A stretch of 6,394 nt of DNA, from the NCBI GenBank assembly GCA_021794335.1, contig JAJYQZ010000082.1, forward strand, positions 1-6,394. Direction: 5' to 3'. Positions 1 through 5,175 of this stretch are shown piece by piece. Under the pieces are notes generated by a model. The model ran no database searches, was not told the DNA's origin, and saw only the letters and a program-made list of their open reading frames with translations. The position numbers and the translations under genes were made by a program. This DNA comes from a bacterium. GTDB taxonomy: Bacteria; SZUA-79; Acidulodesulfobacterales; Acidulodesulfobacteraceae. Numbering within the stretch: position 1 is the first letter of the stretch; the number at the start of each line of letters is the position of its first letter.

Positions 1-41
1 GCGAGAAGGTTTTAAAAACGATATTAAAACCCTTGATTTAA

Positions 42-91
42 TGGTGCGTCCAGCAGGATTCGAACCTGCGACCCACAGCTTAGAAGGCTGT
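42..91 (-). other. att site: 3' fragment of tRNA-Arg(UCU)
   Basis: Read on the minus strand, this stretch gives a complete anticodon arm (stem ACAGC/GCTGT around loop CTTCTAA, anticodon TCT), a variable loop, a full T arm (GCAGG-TTCGAAT-CCTGC), the 3' side of the acceptor stem (TGGACGC) and an encoded ACCA end. The D arm and the 5' acceptor strand (expected GCGTCCA) are absent: identity to a tRNA stops at the 5' edge of the anticodon stem. This is therefore a fragment, not a working gene. Beside a tyrosine recombinase gene that starts 153 bp away, it is best explained as an attachment site whose crossover lies in or near the anticodon loop, a known target position for this enzyme family. It could be the displaced original 3' end at a chromosome/element junction (chromosome to the left), or attP of a circular form. 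Confidence 0.85.
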
Positions 92-165
92 TTACTGAGT
101 GCCATAAAATATCCTTTTAAATCAATATTTTTAAGGCTTTGCGGTTTTCCCTTTCAAAATATTTC

Positions 166-199
166 TTGCCTTTTTAGTCCGTAAAATGCTATATTTTAC
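166..199 (+). promoter_or_regulatory. Candidate integrase promoter with overlapping palindrome
   Basis: A possible sigma70-type promoter reads TTGCCT (166-171), an 18-nt spacer and TATATT (190-195). The -10 box lies within a perfect 7-bp inverted repeat, GTAAAAT (181-187) and ATTTTAC (193-199), around a 5-nt loop. An inverted repeat over a -10 box is a typical operator position, so a repressor or the Xis-like protein might act here. The -35 match is only moderate and the region is AT-rich, so this is tentative. Confidence 0.35.
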
Positions 200-216
200 C
201 GTATCGTATTTTTATT

Positions 217-228
217 TTTTGTACAAAA
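217..228. repeat. 12-bp perfect palindrome in the integrase leader
   Basis: TTTTGTACAAAA equals its own reverse complement and ends 16 bp before the integrase ATG, just upstream of the weak GGG (231-233) that is the only Shine-Dalgarno candidate. It could be an operator or a small hairpin affecting translation initiation. No function is shown by the sequence itself. Confidence 0.4.
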
Positions 229-244
229 TAGGGCACAGTATTTT

Positions 245-1354
245 ATGGCGTATATTTATCAAAGAGGCAATATTTTCTGGTATCGAATCAGGCTTGAAGG
301 CAACGAATACCGCGGCTCTACCAAGACTGATAATAAAAAACTCGCCCAGCAAATCGCAAATACAATCGAAGCCGATTTGGTCCGGAAAAAATTCAGCATG
401 CCGGTTAAAAATAATTATACCTTTTCTATGGCATGGGAGCAATACAAAAAAAGTCTTACAAATATCAATAGGACGATTAAAAATAAAGAGTTTGCCGCTA
501 ATCATTTTTTACCTGTTTTTAAAGACAAGAACATCTCGGAAATTACACAATCCGATATTAAAGAATATCAGATAAAAAGAAGATTGGAAGTCTTATCTTT
601 GCCAAAAAATCAACTAAAAAAGGAAAGCGAAATAAACTTCCGTTGGATTAATCTTGAAATTTCAACCTTACATCATTTTTTTAACTTCTGCATTGAAAAG
701 GAACTCATCGAAAAGAATCCGGCGGCCGGCGTTAAAAAACTAAATGAGCTGTCCAGGTTAAAAACTTTATCCAATTCCGACATCGATGAGCTCATCGCCG
801 GAGCCACGAATAAACTTACTCGTGATTTAATAACCTTCTTAATTTATACCGGCTGCCGCAAAGGCGAAGCCTTAAACCTTAAATGGGACGACGTGGACAT
901 GCAGAACGACGTCATAGCCATTAAAGGGACTAAGACGAAGTACGATAGGTATATTCCGATAAGCAAGCCCCTGAAAGAGCTTTTGAGCCGCATTGAAAAA
1001 GTCCAAGACGTTTTATACGTATTTAACCGAAACGGGGCAAAATTGACCGATTTTAAGCGTTCTTTTCATACCGCCTGTAGAAATGTTGGATTAAAGGATA
1101 TGCACATTCACGATTTAAGGCATGTCTTTGCAAGCACGCTTACCATGAACGACGTGTCGCTTTATAAGACGGGAATACTCTTGGGACACCGGACGCCGAA
1201 CATGACCCAGAGATACGCCCATTTAAAGCCCGGAGAGTTAAAAAAAGAGATAGAAAAAGCATTCGGCAGGAAAAGCCAGGAAGACTTAAAAAAGGAAGAA
1301 TACGAAAGAGCGCTGGAGATTATAAGAGAGTATGAGAAGAGCGGCGAAAAATAA
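245..1354 (+). CDS. Tyrosine recombinase / phage-type integrase
   Basis: A 369-residue site-specific recombinase that would integrate and excise the element at the tRNA-Arg target. The N-terminal ~50 residues (YQRGNIFWYRIRLEGNEYRGS) resemble the arm-type DNA-binding domain. Residues ~58-165 fit a SAM-like core-binding domain. The catalytic domain covers ~170-340 with the full active-site set: Arg205 (TGCRKGEALNLKW), a beta-hairpin lysine (Lys230 or Lys232 in GTKTKYDRYIPIS), His289 and Arg292 (HDLRH), His315 (LGHRTPNMTQRY) and nucleophile Tyr324. After the tyrosine comes a charged C-terminal helix rich in Lys and Glu. Length is normal for the family and nothing is missing. The ATG at 245 has only a weak GGG 11 nt upstream, but the protein starts right at the expected arm-domain sequence. 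It points away from the tRNA fragment and converges on the 308-residue gene with an 18-bp gap and no visible terminator. Family certain; exact symbol not assigned. Confidence 0.95.
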   Translation: MAYIYQRGNIFWYRIRLEGNEYRGSTKTDNKKLAQQIANTIEADLVRKKFSMPVKNNYTFSMAWEQYKKSLTNINRTIKNKEFAANHFLPVFKDKNISEITQSDIKEYQIKRRLEVLSLPKNQLKKESEINFRWINLEISTLHHFFNFCIEKELIEKNPAAGVKKLNELSRLKTLSNSDIDELIAGATNKLTRDLITFLIYTGCRKGEALNLKWDDVDMQNDVIAIKGTKTKYDRYIPISKPLKELLSRIEKVQDVLYVFNRNGAKLTDFKRSFHTACRNVGLKDMHIHDLRHVFASTLTMNDVSLYKTGILLGHRTPNMTQRYAHLKPGELKKEIEKAFGRKSQEDLKKEEYERALEIIREYEKSGEK

Positions 1355-1372
1355 TTTTGTAATAAATTTTAA

Positions 1373-2299
1373 TTACTGATCAAGAGGTAATGGAATTTGA
1401 ACCGTACCAAGCCTATGTTCTATGACATGTTCAATAATATACTCAGTTTTTAAGCCTCCATCCGCGGTTTGCCATTGAGCTATTCTGGTAGAGGCAATCA
1501 AAATATCTCCTTTGGCAAAACGAATCATATTAAGGTTAACTTTATTTAAAAATTCAAGGTCTGATATGGTAACATACATTGTGTTATTTCCATCGGAAAG
1601 GCGCCATTTATTTTCTTCCTTAAAAGAAAGACTAACTATGGAGAACGACATAATACGTAATTCATTAGACAAAGGTATATCTTCTGATAGTGGTACATGA
1701 AACCATTGTGCCTCTTCTTTTTTTAATATAATGGCTATTTTTTCATCATCGCCAAAAGAGAGCGTATTAATTCCTTCTGTTTCTATTGGTTCAATTACAC
1801 GTTGTAGGTTTGTGCGGACTTCCCTACTGCGAAGAAGATTAATAATGTTTTCTTCGGCATCTAAACTTTCTCCGTCATCTACGATTATCCTGCGGTTCCC
1901 ATTTGCTAAAATTTCTATATTTTTTATTTTTCTGTTTTTAAGCCATCTTATTACAGCTATCAAACCCTTAATACTAGAAACACCAACGATAGAACCGCCA
2001 ATTATAATTTTTAAAAGTTCTTCGCCATTAATAATAGCAGATACGTCTTTACCTGAGAACAAAGTTTTAAGCTGTTGCAATAAATGAGATGTTACAGACA
2101 AGTTAATACCAAAAGAGCCGGTTTGAAAACTTGCTTTAACTTCTACTTTAGTGCTAACGCTTTCGCCAAATACAATTTTGGTAACCTCTTCGCATAAATC
2201 GCCAAAAGCCAGGAGGGAAGGAGCTAACATTTTTACATCCATAGTGTGCATTTCTAATGCTGAACCGTCGTATGTCAAACGTATATGTGCTGAACTCAT
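1373..2299 (-). CDS. Unrecognised 308-residue protein, one hydrophobic segment
   Basis: I cannot name this protein from its sequence. The N-terminal ~95 residues look like a compact mixed alpha/beta domain beginning IRLTYDGSALEMHTMDVKML. Next comes a glycine-containing hydrophobic stretch at ~97-119 (KIIIGGSIVGVSSIKGLIAV) that could be a single membrane helix or a buried one. It is followed by a basic patch (RWLKNRKIKNIEI) and a C-terminal region of ~180 residues, probably beta-rich and soluble, ending IPLPLDQ. The basic patch after the helix would favour a cytoplasmic C-terminal part if it is a membrane helix. There is no signal peptide and no clear catalytic motif. An in-frame TAA lies 12 nt before the ATG, so the start cannot be much earlier, yet no Shine-Dalgarno sequence precedes it. 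It has its own promoter and sits between the integrase and HicBA, as cargo genes often do. Confident as a gene; function unknown. Confidence 0.85.
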   Translation of the reverse strand: MSSAHIRLTYDGSALEMHTMDVKMLAPSLLAFGDLCEEVTKIVFGESVSTKVEVKASFQTGSFGINLSVTSHLLQQLKTLFSGKDVSAIINGEELLKIIIGGSIVGVSSIKGLIAVIRWLKNRKIKNIEILANGNRRIIVDDGESLDAEENIINLLRSREVRTNLQRVIEPIETEGINTLSFGDDEKIAIILKKEEAQWFHVPLSEDIPLSNELRIMSFSIVSLSFKEENKWRLSDGNNTMYVTISDLEFLNKVNLNMIRFAKGDILIASTRIAQWQTADGGLKTEYIIEHVIEHRLGTVQIPLPLDQ

Positions 2300-2331
2300 T
2301 TTAAAATTGGTTTAAGGGTTTTTAAAATCAT
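2296..2331 (-). CDS. Possible 11-codon leader ORF overlapping the 308-residue gene
   Basis: Between the predicted promoter and the 308-residue gene, an ATG at 2331 opens an 11-codon frame (MILKTLKPILK) whose TGA overlaps the downstream ATG as ATGA. The main start lacks a ribosome binding site, so translation re-initiation from this frame would explain how it is read. The nearest AGG to the leader ATG is ~14 nt upstream, further than ideal. Chance occurrence is quite possible in such AT-rich DNA. Confidence 0.25.
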   Translation of the reverse strand: MILKTLKPILK

Positions 2332-2373
2332 TTATTATTATTTTACCTATTTTCCTATATTTTATCTTATTAT

Positions 2374-2401
2374 ATCATATATTAATCGCCAAAAATATCA
2401 A
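2374..2401 (-). promoter_or_regulatory. Promoter for the 308-residue gene
   Basis: On the minus strand, TTGATA (2396-2401), a 16-nt spacer and TATGAT (2374-2379) each match the sigma70 consensus at five of six positions. A start site about 7 nt further on gives a leader of roughly 70 nt containing the possible 11-codon ORF. A second TATAAT overlaps slightly downstream but lacks a well-spaced -35. Confidence 0.5.
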
Positions 2402-2423
2402 ATTCTTTATTGCTTTATTTTTA

Positions 2424-2548
2424 GATACGCTAAAGAAAGCCGTTGACGATGTGTGGAATAAGGACGATGAAAAAAGGTTAGTGGTTTTTACCTAAACGAA
2501 AAATCAAAGCCCTTAAAACTCAAATATGAAAGGATTTTTAAGGATTAG
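2424..2548 (+). pseudogene. Possible frameshifted C-terminal gene remnant
   Basis: In one plus frame, 2424-2495 reads DTLKKAVDDVWNKDDEK and then runs to a stop. In another frame, 2471-2548 reads KKVSGFYLNEKSKP... and ends IFKD before TAG. The two frames meet at a run of six A (2470-2475). Seven A would join them into one continuous protein-like tail that is charged and richer in codons such as GCC, GAC and GTG than its surroundings. No start codon or ribosome site lies upstream, and the region is shared with the minus-strand promoter of the 308-residue gene. The FLDxLxxAVxDVW style of ending recalls small antitoxin-like proteins, but I do not recognise a family. It overlaps the 3' end of hicA by 11 bp. 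Likely a decayed fragment; it may be chance. Confidence 0.3.
2501..2543 (-). terminator. Weak candidate terminator after hicA
   Basis: On the minus strand, 8-bp arms CCTTAAAA (2536-2543) and TTTTAAGG (2511-2518) flank a 17-nt loop. The second arm is followed by GCTTTGATTTTT. The stem is AT-rich and includes the hicA stop codon, and the T-run is late and interrupted, so it would be an inefficient terminator at best. Confidence 0.2.
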
Positions 2549-2723
2549 GTATATCCAATTCTTTACAAATTTTTATAACTAAAAAATCATTAATTTCTTT
2601 ATGCCGGGGAACAGTAGCGACTTTGCCGCTTTCTATATTTATAAACTTACTATGCTTAGCGCCTTCGACGTCCAGAACGCAATTATGTTTCCTAAGATGT
2701 TTAATGAAACCTTTTTGTTTCAT
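2538..2723 (-). CDS. hicA: HicA family mRNA interferase toxin
   Basis: A 61-residue toxin of the HicA family, which has a dsRNA-binding-like fold and cleaves mRNA when free of its antitoxin. It runs MKQKGFIKHLRKHNC, then GAKHSKF with the expected catalytic histidine at position 24, then a beta hairpin (NIESGKVATVPRHKEI) and the closing helix (VIKICKELDIPNP). The VPRH..EI...L..KICK.L.IP pattern is characteristic and the length is normal, so it appears intact. Its ATG overlaps the hicB TGA as ATGA, which implies translational coupling; no separate Shine-Dalgarno sequence is visible. The antitoxin-first order is one of the two arrangements known for hic pairs. On this element it would act as an addiction module or defence system. 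Confidence 0.9.
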   Translation of the reverse strand: MKQKGFIKHLRKHNCVLDVEGAKHSKFINIESGKVATVPRHKEINDFLVIKICKELDIPNP

Positions 2724-2935
2724 GCAAAGTTAATTTTAAGAGTAATTTCTTGCTTATGCGATAAAGAAGCGATATCTGTCTTAACCGGTTGCCGGATAAG
2801 TTGTATAGCGTCTATAAGATTTTCCTTTGCTTCTTCTAAAGTTTTTCCCTGAGTTAACGCACCAGGAACTTCGTCACTATATCCTATCCACCAATCGCCG
2901 TCTTTAACAAACGTGACTTTAATTGTTTCTTCCAT
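2720..2935 (-). CDS. hicB: HicB family antitoxin, short form
   Basis: A 71-residue HicB-like antitoxin that would bind and neutralise HicA. It has the partial RNase H-like fold signature: MEETIKVTFVKDGDWWIGYS, then DEVPGALTQGKTLEEAKENL and a helix IDAIQLI. After residue ~50 there is only a short tail (TDIASLSHKQEITLKI) and no recognisable helix-turn-helix or ribbon-helix-helix domain, which longer HicB proteins use for autoregulation. Such short forms are common and usually complete. A ribosome site AAAAGGT (2945-2951) lies ~10 nt before the ATG. It is first in a two-gene operon with hicA, which overlaps it by 4 nt. Confidence 0.9.
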   Translation of the reverse strand: MEETIKVTFVKDGDWWIGYSDEVPGALTQGKTLEEAKENLIDAIQLIRQPVKTDIASLSHKQEITLKINFA

Positions 2936-2963
2936 AATTTTGTTACCTTTTAAAATTAACTAC

Positions 2964-2992
2964 ATTATATAATAAAATATAGCACTATACTG
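2964..2992 (-). promoter_or_regulatory. hicBA promoter with palindromic operator candidate
   Basis: A perfect -10 TATAAT on the minus strand (2964-2969) sits 28 nt before hicB. The hexamer 17 nt upstream (CAGTAT, 2987-2992) is a poor -35. The spacer contains the inverted repeat TATAG-CA-CTATA (2978-2989), placed where a bound protein would block RNA polymerase. Toxin-antitoxin operons are usually autoregulated, but this HicB seems to lack a DNA-binding domain, so the binding factor is unclear. Confidence 0.45.
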
Positions 2993-3000
2993 AAAGATAA

Positions 3001-3987
3001 TCAAGTTGACAGAAATTTATGTATATTTAACTTCTTTTTCATAGCAGAAATTCTTTGTCGCGAAACACCTAATGCCTTAGCCATTTCGGATTGATTTTTA
3101 TATTTTTTTATATTTTTAATAAAAAAGCTTTTACTCCAAATTTTATTACTACGAACATTAGGCGGTTTCTTACTTTCAAGAAAGCGTTCATTAGCTTTAA
3201 TTTGATAAAATTCTTCAAGCGGTCCAGTATCTTCGAATAATTTTTTAATATTGTAATAAATATTTTGGATTTCATCTTGTGAAACCGGAGTTCTAAATTT
3301 GTCGCGTTTTAAAAAAATGGAACCTCTATTAATCAAAATCCCATCTTTTGCATTATTATTAAGAAAATCAGCTTCTGCTATAGTTTTATCAATGAATTTA
3401 ATGATAATAAAATGAAAGGCTATATTAAACGACGTTTTACTTTTTATATTAATTTCATGCAAAAAAATAGAGAGAAGTCGGGCTATAATAACATATTTTT
3501 GAATAATCGTGAGCTCTTTTCTTTTGAATTTATCTTTGTTTGATAATTTATCTAATTTTCCGAGATAAAGCGATGAATCATCATAGCTTAAAGTAAGAGA
3601 ATTTAAAACAATAACAAAGAATTTAAAAAAATCAGAAATTCTAATTTCTTCAGCAAAAGTATTAATTATATCGAAATTATATTGAGCTTCAAAATATGGA
3701 TTATATTTATGCTCGTTAATGGAAGCATAATATTCAAGTATCAATAAAAGATGTCCTAATTTTATCGATTCAATTTTATCGATTAATGAATCATCAAAAT
3801 CATTGTTAATAAATCTTTTAAGTTCTTCATGCAGATATTCTGCAATATGATTGTCTTTTTTATTTTTTTTATCAGTTTCGAATTTTTCTATATCGAAAAA
3901 ATAAGGCAAAATAAAAAGGTCAGATTTAATATCAAAAAATTTTAGACCTTTATTAAAAATAAACGGATCAATAGATAGTAGTTTCAC
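3001..3987 (-). CDS. Unrecognised 328-residue protein with C-terminal helix-turn-helix
   Basis: The body of this protein is unknown to me. Residues 1-~285 appear mostly alpha-helical, rich in Ile, Phe, Lys and Asn, without signal peptide, clear membrane helices or known catalytic motifs. Residues ~292-321 form a good helix-turn-helix (NIKKYKNQSEMAKALGVSRQ, then RISAMKKKLNI), so it probably binds DNA and is a candidate regulator. It starts with GTG; no in-frame ATG occurs until near the C-terminus, and a TGA lies just upstream. A consensus promoter places the transcript start at or within a few bases of the GTG, so the mRNA would be leaderless or nearly so. It is divergent from rep across 90 bp. 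Base composition differs sharply from rep: one sampled 60-base row inside it (3421-3480) has 14 G+C against 26 in a row of rep (4261-4320), suggesting a different origin. An alternative is a copy-control or immunity-type protein. Confidence 0.85.
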   Translation of the reverse strand: MKLLSIDPFIFNKGLKFFDIKSDLFILPYFFDIEKFETDKKNKKDNHIAEYLHEELKRFINNDFDDSLIDKIESIKLGHLLLILEYYASINEHKYNPYFEAQYNFDIINTFAEEIRISDFFKFFVIVLNSLTLSYDDSSLYLGKLDKLSNKDKFKRKELTIIQKYVIIARLLSIFLHEINIKSKTSFNIAFHFIIIKFIDKTIAEADFLNNNAKDGILINRGSIFLKRDKFRTPVSQDEIQNIYYNIKKLFEDTGPLEEFYQIKANERFLESKKPPNVRSNKIWSKSFFIKNIKKYKNQSEMAKALGVSRQRISAMKKKLNIHKFLST

Positions 3988-3993
3988 AATTAT

Positions 3994-4022
3994 ATAATAT
4001 CAACGATTAATAAATCTGTCAA
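3994..4022 (-). promoter_or_regulatory. Strong consensus promoter for the 328-residue gene
   Basis: On the minus strand, TTGACA (4017-4022) is a perfect -35 box, the spacer is the ideal 17 nt, and TATTAT (3994-3999) is a five-of-six -10. Transcription would begin about 7 nt beyond the -10, that is around 3987-3985, which is the GTG start codon itself. The -35 box is also the TGTCAAC half of the repeated motif at 4017-4046, so a protein bound to that motif would block this promoter. Confidence 0.7.
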
Positions 4023-4046
4023 CCCTTTTTTTGGTTTTGCAAGGTA
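4017..4046. repeat. Two-part motif, copy 1 (upstream of rep)
   Basis: TGTCAAC (4017-4023), 11 nt, then TTTTGCAAGGTA (4035-4046). Both blocks recur identically and in the same orientation at 5145-5175, there 12 nt apart. Similarity continues downstream (TTAAAGCAGTTTAA here, TTTAAGTTGTTTAA there). It fills the space between the divergent 328-residue gene and rep, and is a candidate operator or shared regulatory site. Confidence 0.6.
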
Positions 4047-4077
4047 ATTAATCCATTAAAGCAGTTTAATTGTTTTT

Positions 4078-4977
4078 ATGGATTTTTTGAAAAAATTACC
4101 CAGAAAACCTTACTGCACGGACGACTTAAAGACAGGGCTTAAAATCCGACCGCTATCGACAGCTTTAAAATTCCGCTATATCCAGCTTAACTATTTAGTC
4201 GTAAATTACCTTACTTTCGATATAGACCGTCCGGAGGCGGCTTTAGCTTGGGAAGACGCAAACGTCGCCACGCCTAACGTCGTAGTAATAAATAAAGAGA
4301 ACCAGTACGCACACTTGATATATCTACTTGAAAGCGGAGTTTCAAAGTTTGAAAATTCGTCGATTAAAGCTTTACGCTATCTCGCAGCTGTAGAAAGAGC
4401 ATATACATTAAAACTCTCTGCGGACATCGCATATGCCGGACTTATTACAAAGAACCCCCTAAATTCTTTTTGGACGACGTGGCATATCCACGATAATTTA
4501 TATGACCTCGCAGAGCTTGCCGACTACGTCGAACTTGAAAAAGTAAGAACTTGCACAAAACCCGAAAATCAAATCGGCAACGGTAGGAACTGCTATATAT
4601 TTGACGGCGGCAGATATTGGGCATATGAGGCGGTTAGAACGTTTAGGCATGATAAAACCTATCAAGACTTTGCAAAAGCCGTTTATTCACATCTTATAAG
4701 CTTAAATAGCCTATTCCTTAATCCACTACCGCTAAATGAAGTCATATCAACCGCAAAGTCTATTGCAAAGTGGACGTGGCAACACGACAAAGAAGCTTAT
4801 TGTAAGTTTATCAATAGGCAAGCCTACAAAGGCAGGTTATCGGGACAAAGCAGGGCATTAATATCGAATGAAAGACAAGAGCAGGCTATCGCCCTTAAAA
4901 ATGCCGGATATAGCATAACAGGAATTGCCAGAACATTAGATATTACAAGGCAACAAGTGTATAGCTATTTTAATTAA
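4078..4977 (+). CDS. Plasmid replication initiator, ColE2-like Rep primase
   Basis: A 299-residue Rep of the replicase family typified by ColE2 and related plasmids, whose members bind the origin and make the primer. Residues ~35-180 form an archaeo-eukaryotic-primase-like domain: YLTFDIDRPEAALAWED carries the acidic pair Asp48/Asp50 expected to bind metal, and YAHLIYLL carries His79 of the second motif. Residues ~190-260 match the primase C-terminal (PriCT-1) region: NPLPLNEVISTAKSIAKWTW, then FINRQAYKGRLSGQSRA. The tail (~265-299, ERQEQAIALKNAGYSITGIA, then RTLDITRQQVYSYF) is a helix-turn-helix likely to recognise the origin. All parts are present and the length is typical. The ATG at 4078 follows a T-run with no Shine-Dalgarno sequence; no other in-frame start is visible upstream. 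It implies the excised element can replicate autonomously. In ColE2-type replicons the origin lies close to rep, so the gap after this gene is the place to look. Confidence 0.88.
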   Translation: MDFLKKLPRKPYCTDDLKTGLKIRPLSTALKFRYIQLNYLVVNYLTFDIDRPEAALAWEDANVATPNVVVINKENQYAHLIYLLESGVSKFENSSIKALRYLAAVERAYTLKLSADIAYAGLITKNPLNSFWTTWHIHDNLYDLAELADYVELEKVRTCTKPENQIGNGRNCYIFDGGRYWAYEAVRTFRHDKTYQDFAKAVYSHLISLNSLFLNPLPLNEVISTAKSIAKWTWQHDKEAYCKFINRQAYKGRLSGQSRALISNERQEQAIALKNAGYSITGIARTLDITRQQVYSYFN

Positions 4978-4985
4978 ACATAACC

Positions 4986-5043
4986 AAGTGTAAAGTGAAC
5001 CTAAATCAGATAATAGCCGTCCACGCTTGTTCACTTTTGGCTA
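4986..5043. repeat. Nested inverted repeats downstream of rep, candidate origin
   Basis: Just after the rep stop, a perfect 9-bp inverted repeat AAAGTGAAC (4992-5000) / GTTCACTTT (5029-5037) flanks 28 nt. A second, overlapping pair is TAGCC (5014-5018) / GGCTA (5039-5043). CCAAGTG before the first arm and TTTGG after the second extend the partial symmetry. The two overlapping stems could not form fully together. ColE2-type Rep proteins act at a short origin adjacent to rep, so Rep binding here is a reasonable inference. An alternative is a simple regulatory or terminator-related hairpin. Confidence 0.4.
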
Positions 5044-5088
5044 AAATAGCACTAAAAATATAAGGAGAAATAGGGGCACTACGATTTC

Positions 5089-5122
5089 GGCCATTTTTCG
5101 GGAAAAAACGGCTAATTTTTTT
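5089..5122 (+). terminator. Rho-independent terminator after rep
   Basis: GCCATTTTT (5090-5098) pairs with AAAAACGGC (5104-5112) through eight Watson-Crick pairs and one A-C mismatch, closing a 5-nt loop (CGGGA). It is followed by TAA and seven T (5116-5122). The orientation suits ending rep transcription and separating it from the xis-like/tra operon. On the opposite strand no T-run follows the hairpin. Confidence 0.55.
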
Positions 5123-5144
5123 AAAAAATAAAAAGTATTTAATT

Positions 5145-5175
5145 TGTCAACTATTTTCTAAAGTTTTGCAAGGTA
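5145..5175. repeat. Two-part motif, copy 2 (upstream of xis-like/tra operon)
   Basis: TGTCAAC (5145-5151), 12 nt, then TTTTGCAAGGTA (5164-5175), identical in both blocks to the copy at 4017-4046 and in the same orientation. It lies 79 bp before the ATG of the excisionase-like gene, as copy 1 lies 31 bp before rep. No convincing sigma70 promoter can be read beside it on the plus strand, so it may serve an activator-dependent promoter or act as an operator. Confidence 0.6.

Noticed and set aside
42..115. A complete functional tRNA gene
   Set aside because: The anticodon and T arms are perfect, but no 5' strand GCGTCCA or D arm is found beyond position 91, so the acceptor stem cannot form.
186..575. 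Open plus frame of 129 codons, and a minus frame at 212-505
   Set aside because: Both overlap the start of the integrase, whose domain and catalytic motifs are unmistakable. They have no recognisable protein features and are shadows of it.
1355..1372. Bidirectional terminator between the integrase and the convergent gene
   Set aside because: The 18-bp gap is AT-rich but forms no stem worth calling.
1512..2087. Plus-strand open frames at 1512-1700 and 1731-2087
   Set aside because: Both are antisense to the well-formed 308-residue gene. Serine/isoleucine-rich translations without motifs fit reverse-strand shadows.
2601..2852. Plus-strand open frame of 83 codons
   Set aside because: It runs antisense across hicB and hicA, both of which are clearly recognisable.
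5144..5171. A minus-strand promoter at the second motif copy using TTGACA as in copy 1
   Set aside because: The -35 match is present, but the sequence 16-18 nt away (around TTTTTA) is not a credible -10 and no minus-strand gene follows.
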